From JBBSBY01 sp038250835 (GTDB lineage: Bacteria; Desulfobacterota; Desulfomonilia; Desulfomonilales; Desulfomonilaceae): a stretch of 25,400 nt of DNA. The stretch spans positions 1 through 25,400 of the forward strand of contig JBBSBY010000052.1 of the NCBI GenBank assembly GCA_038250835.1, given 5' to 3'. Positions 1 through 7,103 of the stretch are shown here, in pieces; within the stretch, counting starts at the first letter, position 1; every line of letters begins with the position of its first letter. Made by a program: the position numbers and the translations under genes. The notes under the pieces were generated by a model. That model had not been told where the DNA came from. It was given only the letters and a program-made list of their open reading frames with translations, and did not search any database.

Positions 1-264
1 CTTGTGCTCTGTGACGAGGTGTTTTCAGGCCTCAGCATGAGTGAAATGGCGAGCATGGTCCCTCTGATGGAAAAGCTCCAGATGGAAGGCATAACGCTAA
101 TCATGATCGAACACCGTCTCAGGGAGCTATTCCGATTGACGGATAAGGTCATGGTCCTCAACTTCGGATGCAAAATCGCTGAAGGGACTTCCGATGAAGT
201 GATGGGGTTGAGCGAAGTTAAAGAAGCATATTTCGGCTCCGAGGAGGTCTTTGACTATGTTTGA
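1..264 (+). CDS. livG: LivG-type branched-chain amino acid ABC transporter ATPase, 3' end only
   Basis: This is the last 87 codons of an ABC ATPase cut by the window edge. The visible part starts at the Walker B strand (LVLCDEVFSGL, matching the family pattern hhhhDEPxxGL with V for P) and continues through the H-loop (LIMIEHRLREL) to the usual LivG/LivF tail ending in EAYFGS. Walker A and the signature motif lie upstream and cannot be checked. In Liv-type importers LivG and LivF form the ATPase pair on the cytoplasmic face of two LivHM permeases, fed by a periplasmic binding protein; those genes are presumably further upstream. The stop overlaps the start of the next ATPase gene by 8 nt, so the two are translationally coupled. 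The substrate need not be an amino acid: this family also carries aromatic and other organic acids. The LivG rather than LivF call rests on the EHR H-loop and the gene order. Confidence 0.85.
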   Translation, partial: LVLCDEVFSGLSMSEMASMVPLMEKLQMEGITLIMIEHRLRELFRLTDKVMVLNFGCKIAEGTSDEVMGLSEVKEAYFGSEEVFDYV

Positions 265-1003
265 GGCCAAGGGTTTGATGGTCTTTTACGAAAATATGCT
301 CGCTCTTAACAACGTCAGTCTGACCTGCGACAGAAACCAAATCATTGGCGTATTTGGAGCAAACAGCGCGGGTAAGTCAACACTGATGTACACGTTATCA
401 GGAATTATGTTGGACATCCGCAAAAAGGAAGAGATGGCCGGTGGTGAGCGCATAACTCTAAAGGGTGATGTTGTTTACGAGGGACGATCCATATTTCACG
501 ACAAGCCCTCAAAAAGAGCTAAAGCCGGAATTGTATTATGTCCCGAACGTAGAAGGATTTTTCCTGAAAGTTCCGTTGCCGAAAATCTGAAAATCGGCGG
601 TTATTTAGCTACCAAAAGCGAAGCTGCTGAAACCTATGACTATGTTATGACGATTTTCCCCGCCTTAAAACGGCTTACCAAACGATTAGGCGGATTTTTG
701 AGCGGTGGTGAACAACAGATGCTCGCCATTGGTAGAGCTTTAATGGCGCAGCCGAAACTATTACTTTTGGATGAGCCTTTGCTGGGACTAAGTCCGGCAG
801 TTCAATACCTGCTCGCCAAATCCATAAAGGCAATCCGAGACGAGCGGAAAGTCGGCATTCTCGTTTCCGAGCAATACGCCAGGCCAGTTATGCCGATCAT
901 CGACTATGGCTACATATTGGAAAACGGCGCAGCGGTGGTTGAAGGCACAAACACTGAATTGATGAACAATCCGGATGTCCGCACCGCTTATTTTGGGGCC
1001 TAA
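257..1003 (+). CDS. livF: LivF-type branched-chain amino acid ABC transporter ATPase
   Basis: A 248-residue ABC ATPase, close to the usual LivF length of about 235. Walker A is GANSAGKS at residues 34-41, the signature LSGGEQQ at 148-154, and Walker B LLLLDEP at 168-174 with catalytic Glu173. The LivF hallmarks PERRRIFPESSVAENL and the C-terminal AYFGA are present. An ATG at 257 is preferred over the in-frame TTG at 251, because GAGGAGG at 241-247 is 9 nt from the ATG but only 3 nt from the TTG. It overlaps the upstream ATPase gene by 8 nt. Compared with E. coli LivF from memory, about 14 extra residues follow Walker A (around 53-66, charged), and the P-loop has Ser for the usual second Gly (GANGAGK). 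These look like lineage variation, not damage. It would power import together with the upstream LivG-like subunit. Confidence 0.93.
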   Translation: MFEAKGLMVFYENMLALNNVSLTCDRNQIIGVFGANSAGKSTLMYTLSGIMLDIRKKEEMAGGERITLKGDVVYEGRSIFHDKPSKRAKAGIVLCPERRRIFPESSVAENLKIGGYLATKSEAAETYDYVMTIFPALKRLTKRLGGFLSGGEQQMLAIGRALMAQPKLLLLDEPLLGLSPAVQYLLAKSIKAIRDERKVGILVSEQYARPVMPIIDYGYILENGAAVVEGTNTELMNNPDVRTAYFGA

Positions 1004-1006
1004 ACA

Positions 1007-2647
1007 ATGGAAAACGAACTGATCATTACCCGCTTTGAAGCGGCATGTGAAAAATACCCGGATAATACCGCCATCATCTTCTTGGGAGACAAATTTACGT
1101 ATCGTAAACTCAAAGATTTAGTGGATCGCTGCGCGACGACATTTGCTTCGATGGGGATCAAAAAGAGTGATCCAATTGTTATATACTTGTCGAATTGCGT
1201 TCAATTTGTAATCGTTTTTTTGGCGGCTCAAAAATTGGGGGCGCCTGTTGTCCTCGTGTCTCCGATATATACCTCCCATGAAATCGAGTACATGATCAAA
1301 GACTCCAAGGCCAAGACAGTCGTCTGTCACGATACCAATTATGGCTATGTTAAAGAGATTATGCCTTCAACGGAAGTGCGGCACGTGATAGTGACAAATT
1401 TGTTGGACATGGTTTCATGGCCAAAGCGAATGATTAGCTTCTTGTTCGACCGAGCGCCTCACGGCAAATTCGAGAAAACCGCTGAAGTCACGGCGTTCCG
1501 TGACTTGTTCAAGAGCCCGCCCAATCCACCGCAAGTGGAAATAGATCCAATAAACGATCTCTCGTACATACTGTATACCGGCGGTACAACCGGCTTTCCC
1601 AAAGGTGTTCCGGGCAATCACTGGGGTCACATTTCCTATGTTAACGACATAACCGACAATGTTTTCTCAGAGCATCTGCTGGATGGAACCGATGTTTATA
1701 TCGCAGTAAACCCTTTATTCCACATCATGGCTTTGGGGTTGTTTATGGCTGTGGGACTCAACAAGGGCAACGCCACCGTGCTCATGCCCGTTCCGCAGGT
1801 CGACGCAATACTTGACGCAATCCAGAGACACGGCGTCAGATGGATGTTGGGAGTGCCGGCGCTATATCGTATGATTCTGGAAAACGATAGACAGGAATTT
1901 TATGACTTGAGTTCGCTGAAATACTGCTATTGCGGCGGTGATGTTCTCCCAAGAGAAGTCCTCTTTAGGTGGAAAGAGCGAGTCGGCATCCCGATTTATC
2001 AAGTCTATGGCTCAACGGAAGCCGGTCATATCACATATTCAAGGTTGTCTGATCCCGATCCTGAACCTATGTCCATCGGTCTGCCTTTGCCGTCCAGAAA
2101 AACAATTGTAGTTGATCCCATCACATTGGAGCGAGTGCCTGTGGGTGAATCAGGCGAGTTGTTGGTGACTTCAAAATTTGCGATGAAGCAGTACTTGAAC
2201 AAACCCGAAGAAACGGAAAAATCTTTTGTTAAGCTGAACGGCGATATTTACTATAGAACCGGAGATTTCGTCAAAACGGGTGTAGACGGTCAGATCTATT
2301 ACGTGGAGCGTTCGGCCGACATACTCAAGCATAAAGGTTATCGAGTTTCGGCGTCCGAGGTCGAAGCCATACTACAGGATCATCCGGTCGTTGTCGGCGC
2401 CTGCGTGGTAGGAGTCCCCGACCCGAAGGTGGGGGAACGAATCAAGGCTATTGTTGTTATGAAGGATGACGCCAAAGGAGTTGGGGCTTCGGAACTCATA
2501 CGGTTTTGCGGTGAAAGATTAGCGTCTTACAAAGTTCCTTCTTACATCGAGTTCAGGGACATGCTGCCGAAATCCAAAGTGGGTAAATTGCTTAGACGCG
2601 AAATCCGCGACGAGGAACGCCGCAAGATGCAGAAAGACAAACGGTAA
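1007..2647 (+). CDS. AMP-forming acyl-CoA ligase (acyl-CoA synthetase family)
   Basis: A 546-residue ANL-superfamily enzyme that adenylates a carboxylic acid with ATP and transfers the acyl group to coenzyme A in the cytoplasm. Visible core motifs in order: phosphate-binding loop YTGGTTGFPKG (about 190-200; the usual motif is YTSGTTGxPKG), the adenine-binding YQVYGSTEAG, YYRTGDFVK with the ribose-binding Asp, the hinge region ADILKHKGYRVSASEVE, and the C-terminal PKSKVGKLLRRE with the likely catalytic Lys527. The ATG lies 3 nt after the livF stop, so it is in the transporter operon. The context suggests the enzyme activates the acid imported by the Liv-type system. The substrate (fatty, aromatic or alicyclic acid) cannot be read from the sequence, so no symbol is given. 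No N-terminal signal or membrane helix is evident. Confidence 0.9.
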   Translation: MENELIITRFEAACEKYPDNTAIIFLGDKFTYRKLKDLVDRCATTFASMGIKKSDPIVIYLSNCVQFVIVFLAAQKLGAPVVLVSPIYTSHEIEYMIKDSKAKTVVCHDTNYGYVKEIMPSTEVRHVIVTNLLDMVSWPKRMISFLFDRAPHGKFEKTAEVTAFRDLFKSPPNPPQVEIDPINDLSYILYTGGTTGFPKGVPGNHWGHISYVNDITDNVFSEHLLDGTDVYIAVNPLFHIMALGLFMAVGLNKGNATVLMPVPQVDAILDAIQRHGVRWMLGVPALYRMILENDRQEFYDLSSLKYCYCGGDVLPREVLFRWKERVGIPIYQVYGSTEAGHITYSRLSDPDPEPMSIGLPLPSRKTIVVDPITLERVPVGESGELLVTSKFAMKQYLNKPEETEKSFVKLNGDIYYRTGDFVKTGVDGQIYYVERSADILKHKGYRVSASEVEAILQDHPVVVGACVVGVPDPKVGERIKAIVVMKDDAKGVGASELIRFCGERLASYKVPSYIEFRDMLPKSKVGKLLRREIRDEERRKMQKDKR

Positions 2648-2702
2648 TTGTTTCAGCTTGTGCTCAGGCGCTCGCTCCGAAGAACAAGCCGGCCGGCAAT
2701 CT

Positions 2703-2719
2703 CCGTGGGCGCTCCACGG
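2703..2719 (+). terminator. Small perfect hairpin after the acyl-CoA ligase gene
   Basis: Arms CCGTGG (2703-2708) and CCACGG (2714-2719) pair perfectly over a 5-nt loop, 55 nt after the ligase stop. No T-tract follows, so it may be an RNA-end stabiliser and not a Rho-independent terminator. It sits where the transporter operon should end. Confidence 0.35.
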
Positions 2720-2807
2720 TAGTTGATACATGGACATGGCGCCGGCTATCGAGGTAATATGATGTAGTAATTATATTTACATAATCAAATAAGTTAAAAG
2801 TTTCCGA

Positions 2808-4223
2808 TTGGGAACTAAGATTAGTATTTTGTTTAACACCTCCTCAAATCCTCGTATACGACAAAATTATCCAGGCAGCTACCGAGAAGTCCTACATATA
2901 GCAACCCCTCTCATTTTATCTACAGCCTCGCTGACCATGATGCTGTTCGTGGATCGTATCTTTCTTGCGCGCCACAGCGTGGAAGAAGTAGCCGCCGCGG
3001 TTCCTGCGGGAATAACTTATTTTACGATATGCTCTTTCTTCATCGGAATAGCTGAATATGCGAATTCAATTGTGGCCCAGAATTACGGGGCAGGGCGCTT
3101 TAGTGAGTGCTCTAAAGCCGTTACACAGGGCATGCTCTTTTCGGTGATTTCAATGCCTCTGATATTGCTCTGCATTCCTCTTGGGTTAGCGGTGATAGAT
3201 TGGGGTGGACACGATCCGGGTATAGCTGTTCTTGAAAAAGACTACTTCACAATTCTAATGTTCGGCGGGGCTTTGCTGCCGTTCAACGCTGCCGTCTCCT
3301 GCTTTTTTTCAGGACGCGGCAGGACCAGGATAGTAATGTGGGGGAACCTGGCCGCAAATCTTGCCAATATCGGCCTGGCGTATGTGCTCATTTTCGGGAA
3401 GTTGGGGTTTCCTGAACTGGGAATTCACGGCGCGGCTATAGCCACTGCAGTGACTAACGCCATACCCGGCGCTTATTGGTTGACGCTATTTCTTTCGGAT
3501 AAATATCAATCAAAATACGGCACAAGAAAAGCCTTTGTCTGGGACAAGGGGATGTTCACGACTTTACTGAAGTATGGAATTCCTTCCGGAGCGCAATTCT
3601 TTCTGGATGTGGCGGCGTTTACCGTCTTTGTGCTGTTGGTGGGCCGACTCGGCAAGGTAAATCTTGCAGCTACCAATATTGTGCTCAGCATAGAAATGCT
3701 AAACTTTTTGCCCATGATAGGCATGTCCATAGCCACAGCCACATTAGTGGGTTGGTATTTGGGTAGAGAAACGCCGGAGTTGGCGGAAAAAAGCGTCTAT
3801 TCTGCGCTGAAACTCACCCTTCTGTATACTGGAGTGCTTGGCTTCTTATTCCTGGCCGTGCCTGGACTATTCCTCAGTTTATTTATTTCCGACACCCACG
3901 CTGTTGATGATATTGAAGAAGTCATCGCTAAAGCTTCGATACTTATCCGAGTAATGGCCGTTTATTCCATGTTGGACGGAGTCTTCATTATTTTTTCAGG
4001 AGCATTGAAGGGCGCGGGGGACACCAAATTCGCGATGTGGGCTCAGGTATGTATCGCGTGGGGATTATTTGTTGTTCCCCTTTACGTGGGAATAGCTTGG
4101 CTAAACTGGGGAGTTTACGCCGCGTGGATTTGCGTTCTATTGTACGTTGTTTTTTTAAGTATAGTTTTTTGGTGGAGATTTCGCACAGGCAAGTGGAAAC
4201 AAATTAGCCTGCTTAGAACCTGA
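2808..4223 (+). CDS. MATE-family multidrug/organic cation exporter
   Basis: A 471-residue polytopic inner-membrane protein of the MATE (multidrug and toxic compound extrusion) family, which export organic cations or metabolites using an H+ or Na+ gradient. The start of the transmembrane part (REVLHIATPLILS, then MLFVDRIFLARHSVEEVAAA) is the typical MATE helix 1 pattern, with the helix 2 region followed by NSIVAQNYGAG, and a matching second half (LLKYGIPSGAQFFLD; GALKGAGDTKFAMW). About 12 membrane segments are expected and the length is normal. The longest frame starts at a TTG at 2808 with no good ribosome-binding site; a second in-frame TTG at 2829 is possible and there is no ATG until well inside helix 1, so the N-terminus is uncertain. 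It lies 160 nt after the ligase gene and is probably its own unit. The substrate is unknown. Confidence 0.88.
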   Translation: MGTKISILFNTSSNPRIRQNYPGSYREVLHIATPLILSTASLTMMLFVDRIFLARHSVEEVAAAVPAGITYFTICSFFIGIAEYANSIVAQNYGAGRFSECSKAVTQGMLFSVISMPLILLCIPLGLAVIDWGGHDPGIAVLEKDYFTILMFGGALLPFNAAVSCFFSGRGRTRIVMWGNLAANLANIGLAYVLIFGKLGFPELGIHGAAIATAVTNAIPGAYWLTLFLSDKYQSKYGTRKAFVWDKGMFTTLLKYGIPSGAQFFLDVAAFTVFVLLVGRLGKVNLAATNIVLSIEMLNFLPMIGMSIATATLVGWYLGRETPELAEKSVYSALKLTLLYTGVLGFLFLAVPGLFLSLFISDTHAVDDIEEVIAKASILIRVMAVYSMLDGVFIIFSGALKGAGDTKFAMWAQVCIAWGLFVVPLYVGIAWLNWGVYAAWICVLLYVVFLSIVFWWRFRTGKWKQISLLRT

Positions 4224-4240
4224 AGCTAACTTTTCTTTAG

Positions 4241-4287
4241 CCGCAATGTTTTTTTTTAAAACTATAGAAACTTTTTTTAAACTGCGG
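4241..4287. terminator. T/A-rich inverted repeat after the MATE gene
   Basis: CCGCA (4241-4245) pairs with TGCGG (4283-4287), extended by GTTT/AAAC after a 2-nt bulge. The interior holds a run of nine or more T and a second run of seven T. It begins 17 nt after the MATE stop, where a terminator is expected. The geometry is loose, so this is a candidate only. Confidence 0.35.
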
Positions 4288-5116
4288 TTGACTATATAAA
4301 TTAAAGCGGCCGTGAAATATACCAATACCGGTGGATTCCTGTTGCGCAGCAGTTCCAGATAAAATTTGACGAAAGAGTTTGTCTCCGTTGTCTCTCCTTA
4401 ATTCCCGAATCTTCCTTGAAATAGAAAACGAACGCAGAGGTTCTACTCGGTATGGCGACCATTGCTCCGACTGAATCTCTGCGTTTAGTTCTAATTCTAT
4501 TAACGCAAGCCGAACTGAAAGCTGTCTGCCGTGCTCAAGCACTCAAATGCCGCAACATTGTCATCTCAAAATTCACTTAATACTCAGGTTAAATAACTCC
4601 AGAGCTCTCAAAGCCGAAACGGCTCGGGAATGAACGTCTTGTGGGGAGCTTCAAGCGCGGCTTAATTACGATTCTCAATAGCTTCAGGAAATCACGCGCC
4701 GTCGGCGGGAGAAGGGAACGTCCGAATCTCTGCGTCCGTCAACACCTCTTGAGAGATCTTCGCTCCGAATTTGTCCTCCCGTAACGCTCAAAGCCGGCTT
4801 GACTTTTCGGCGCATAGGAATGAAGATGTAGTCATAGAATTGACTGATTGAAAAAATTTCATAAAAATGACTGAATTACTCCAGAACCGAGAAAACCTAA
4901 TTGTCCAATGATGAATTGTTGATAATCAAGAACAACAGCTAAATCTTAATTGCTTTTATTAGGCAAATGCCGGTAGGTTAAATCCTTTAATTAAGAAGTC
5001 CTATTTTCAAGTAGGAAACAGTTGTCGATCTTTCTTAAAGTGTTTGCTGCGGCATTCCGGCTATTGTAATAAAGATACCTAGAATTCATCTAAATTGTTC
5101 ATACAGATAGTTGATC

Positions 5117-5137
5117 CGCCATTGTATGTACAAGGCG
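5117..5137. promoter_or_regulatory. Inverted repeat upstream of treZ, possible operator
   Basis: CGCC (5117-5120), a single unpaired A, then TTGTA-TG-TACAA-GGCG (5122-5137). The two 9-nt half-sites match perfectly apart from the extra A. It lies about 45 nt before the treZ start. It could be a repressor or activator site or a leader hairpin. I found no well-spaced -35/-10 pair beside it, so the promoter is unplaced. Confidence 0.35.
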
Positions 5138-5181
5138 TCGTTATTATGAATAGGTGATGTTTAGCTTTCAGAGGTAATAGT

Positions 5182-7083
5182 ATGCTCTTGGATTCAAATA
5201 GAAAGTTTAGTATCGGCGCAGAATATTCGGCGGAGACGGGGACAAATTTCCGCGTCTGGGCTCCAAAACGAAAAAAAGTCGAAGTTGTTGTGGAACCTGG
5301 TCAAACAAATAGCTCAGATCGAAAGACAGTTGAGCTGCGCCCAGAGGACCACGGATTCTTTTCAGCCACACTTTCCGAAGCCGGACCGGGAGATTTATAC
5401 TGGTTCAAACTTGATGGCGAAGACAACCTGTATGCGGATCCCGCCTCGAGATTCCAACCGGAAGGTCCGCACGGCCCTTCTGAGATCATAGACCCTCAGG
5501 CATATAACTGGAGGGACGGCGAATGGAAAGGACTTAAGATCCGTGGGCAGGTCATATATGAAATGCACGTCGGCACATTTACATCGCAAGGCGACTATAG
5601 AAGCGCCGCCGGCCAAATTCCGGAACTGGCCGATTTAGGAATAACCACCATCGAACTCATGCCGCTCGCGGAGTTTGCAGGTAAATTCGGGTGGGGTTAC
5701 GATGGTGTGGATCTGTATGCTCCGACTCGATTGTACGGCAGACCGGAAGATTTAAAATATTTTGTTGATGAAGCTCACAAGCATGGATTAGCCGTAATTC
5801 TTGATGTGGTTTACAACCATCTCGGTCCTGACGGAAATTATCTTAGAGAATTTTCAGACGATTATTTCACAGACAAACACAAAACTCATTGGGGCGAAGC
5901 TATAAATTTTGACGGTCCGAACAATCAATTTGTTCGAGAATTTTTCATTGAAAACGCCAGGTATTGGATTGACGAATTTCACATGGACGGACTACGGGTA
6001 GACGCTACTCCTGAAATGAAGGATTCGTCGGACAAGCATATCCTCGCCGAAATATCGAATGCCGTGCGCAACGCAGCAGGTGAACGCTCGGTTATAGTAA
6101 TTGGTGAAAACGAACCCCAGGATGTAACCCTCGTGACTGCGCCGGATCGTGGGGGCTATGGATTTGATTCCTTATGGAATGATGATTTTCATCATAGCGC
6201 TATTGCTCTACTGAGCGGCCGGAATCAGGCATACTATTCCGACTATTTGGGAACTCCTCAGGAATTTGTATCCAGTATCAAATGGGGCTTTCTTTACCAG
6301 GGGCAACGCTATAAATGGCAGAAGCAACGCCGAGGAACTCCGACCTTCGGATTTGATCCCACAATATTTGTCCATTTCATACAAAATCACGATCAAGTGG
6401 CGAATTCAGCCAAAGGCTTGAGAATACACCAGTTGACCGGCCCTGGTCGGTTTAGAACGATGACCGCCCTGTTGTTGCTTAGTCCGGCGACTCCGATGCT
6501 TTTCCAGGGTCAGGAGTATGGGGCTTCCCAACCATTCTTGTATTTTGCTGATCATAAACCGGAACTGTCGAAATTGGTTCATTCCGGAAGAATAAAATTT
6601 CTTCGCCAATTTAATAGTTTGAGAACCGTTGAAGGAATGTCGCTGGTCTCTCCGCCACACGAGCCTGAAACATTTGAACAATGCGTATTAAACTTCGCTG
6701 AAAGAAAAACAAACCATGAAATTTATGATTTACATAAAGATTTAATAAAGTTACGTAAGCAACATCAGGCGTTTCGCAATCAGAAATATAGAGGGGTAGA
6801 CGGCGCTGTAATTGGTCCTCAGGCGTTAGTATTAAGATTTTTCGATGAACATAATGGTATGGATACTCTACTCATCGCCAACTTCGGTTTGGACTACAAT
6901 TTCAATCCAGCCCCGGAACCACTGCTTGCGCCTCTGAGATCCATGAGATGGCGCCTATTGTGGTCAAGTGAAGACCCTAAATATGGAGGATCGGGAACCC
7001 CCCCGCTTGATACTCCCGAAAACTGGTGGATACCCGGTCATGCTGCGGTAGTTCTAATTCCGAAGCCTGATAAAGAGGCTTAG
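5182..7083 (+). CDS. treZ: Malto-oligosyltrehalose trehalohydrolase
   Basis: A 633-residue GH13 enzyme that hydrolyses the alpha-1,4 bond next to the terminal trehalosyl unit of maltooligosyl-trehalose, releasing free trehalose in the cytoplasm. An N-terminal CBM48-like beta domain (about 10-95) is followed by the TIM barrel. The nucleophile is Asp274 (LRVDAT), the acid/base Glu309 (IGENEPQ) and the third carboxylate Asp404 (QNHDQVANS). TreZ-specific stretches are FQPEGPHGPSEIIDP, GWGYDGVDLYAPTRLYG, NHLGPDGNYL, FLYQGQRYKWQKQRRGTP and FQGQEYGASQPFLYFADH, which separate it from glycogen branching enzyme. The ATG has AGAGG 7 nt upstream. The debranching enzyme gene follows after 20 nt. The usual partner, maltooligosyl-trehalose synthase TreY, is not in the window. 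Length is close to the usual 580-620 and the frame is intact. Confidence 0.95.
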   Translation: MLLDSNRKFSIGAEYSAETGTNFRVWAPKRKKVEVVVEPGQTNSSDRKTVELRPEDHGFFSATLSEAGPGDLYWFKLDGEDNLYADPASRFQPEGPHGPSEIIDPQAYNWRDGEWKGLKIRGQVIYEMHVGTFTSQGDYRSAAGQIPELADLGITTIELMPLAEFAGKFGWGYDGVDLYAPTRLYGRPEDLKYFVDEAHKHGLAVILDVVYNHLGPDGNYLREFSDDYFTDKHKTHWGEAINFDGPNNQFVREFFIENARYWIDEFHMDGLRVDATPEMKDSSDKHILAEISNAVRNAAGERSVIVIGENEPQDVTLVTAPDRGGYGFDSLWNDDFHHSAIALLSGRNQAYYSDYLGTPQEFVSSIKWGFLYQGQRYKWQKQRRGTPTFGFDPTIFVHFIQNHDQVANSAKGLRIHQLTGPGRFRTMTALLLLSPATPMLFQGQEYGASQPFLYFADHKPELSKLVHSGRIKFLRQFNSLRTVEGMSLVSPPHEPETFEQCVLNFAERKTNHEIYDLHKDLIKLRKQHQAFRNQKYRGVDGAVIGPQALVLRFFDEHNGMDTLLIANFGLDYNFNPAPEPLLAPLRSMRWRLLWSSEDPKYGGSGTPPLDTPENWWIPGHAAVVLIPKPDKEA

Positions 7084-7103
7084 CGTAAGGTGAGGTATTA
7101 ACA

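Larger units (their letters stand above)
4224..5181. other. 958-nt gap without a convincing gene; short direct and inverted repeats
   Basis: The only open frame of note is a 101-codon minus-strand frame at 4542-4237, with no recognisable domain and no clear ribosome-binding site; I do not call it. The gap holds an imperfect inverted repeat, AACGCAGAGGTTC (4431-4443) against GAATCTCTGCGTT (4473-4485). The 12-mer GAATCTCTGCGT recurs at 4724-4735, CTCAAAGCCG occurs at 4607-4616 and 4787-4796, and the palindrome AAGCCGGCTT is at 4791-4800. From about 4840 to 5181 the DNA becomes clearly A+T-rich, as expected for the treZ upstream region. No tRNA-like fold or transposase remnant was seen. Confidence 0.5.

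Noticed and set aside
4237..4542. 101-codon minus-strand open frame after the MATE gene
   Set aside because: No recognisable domain, no clear ribosome-binding site, ends in poly-Lys from the T-runs, and overlaps the inverted repeats; treated as non-coding.
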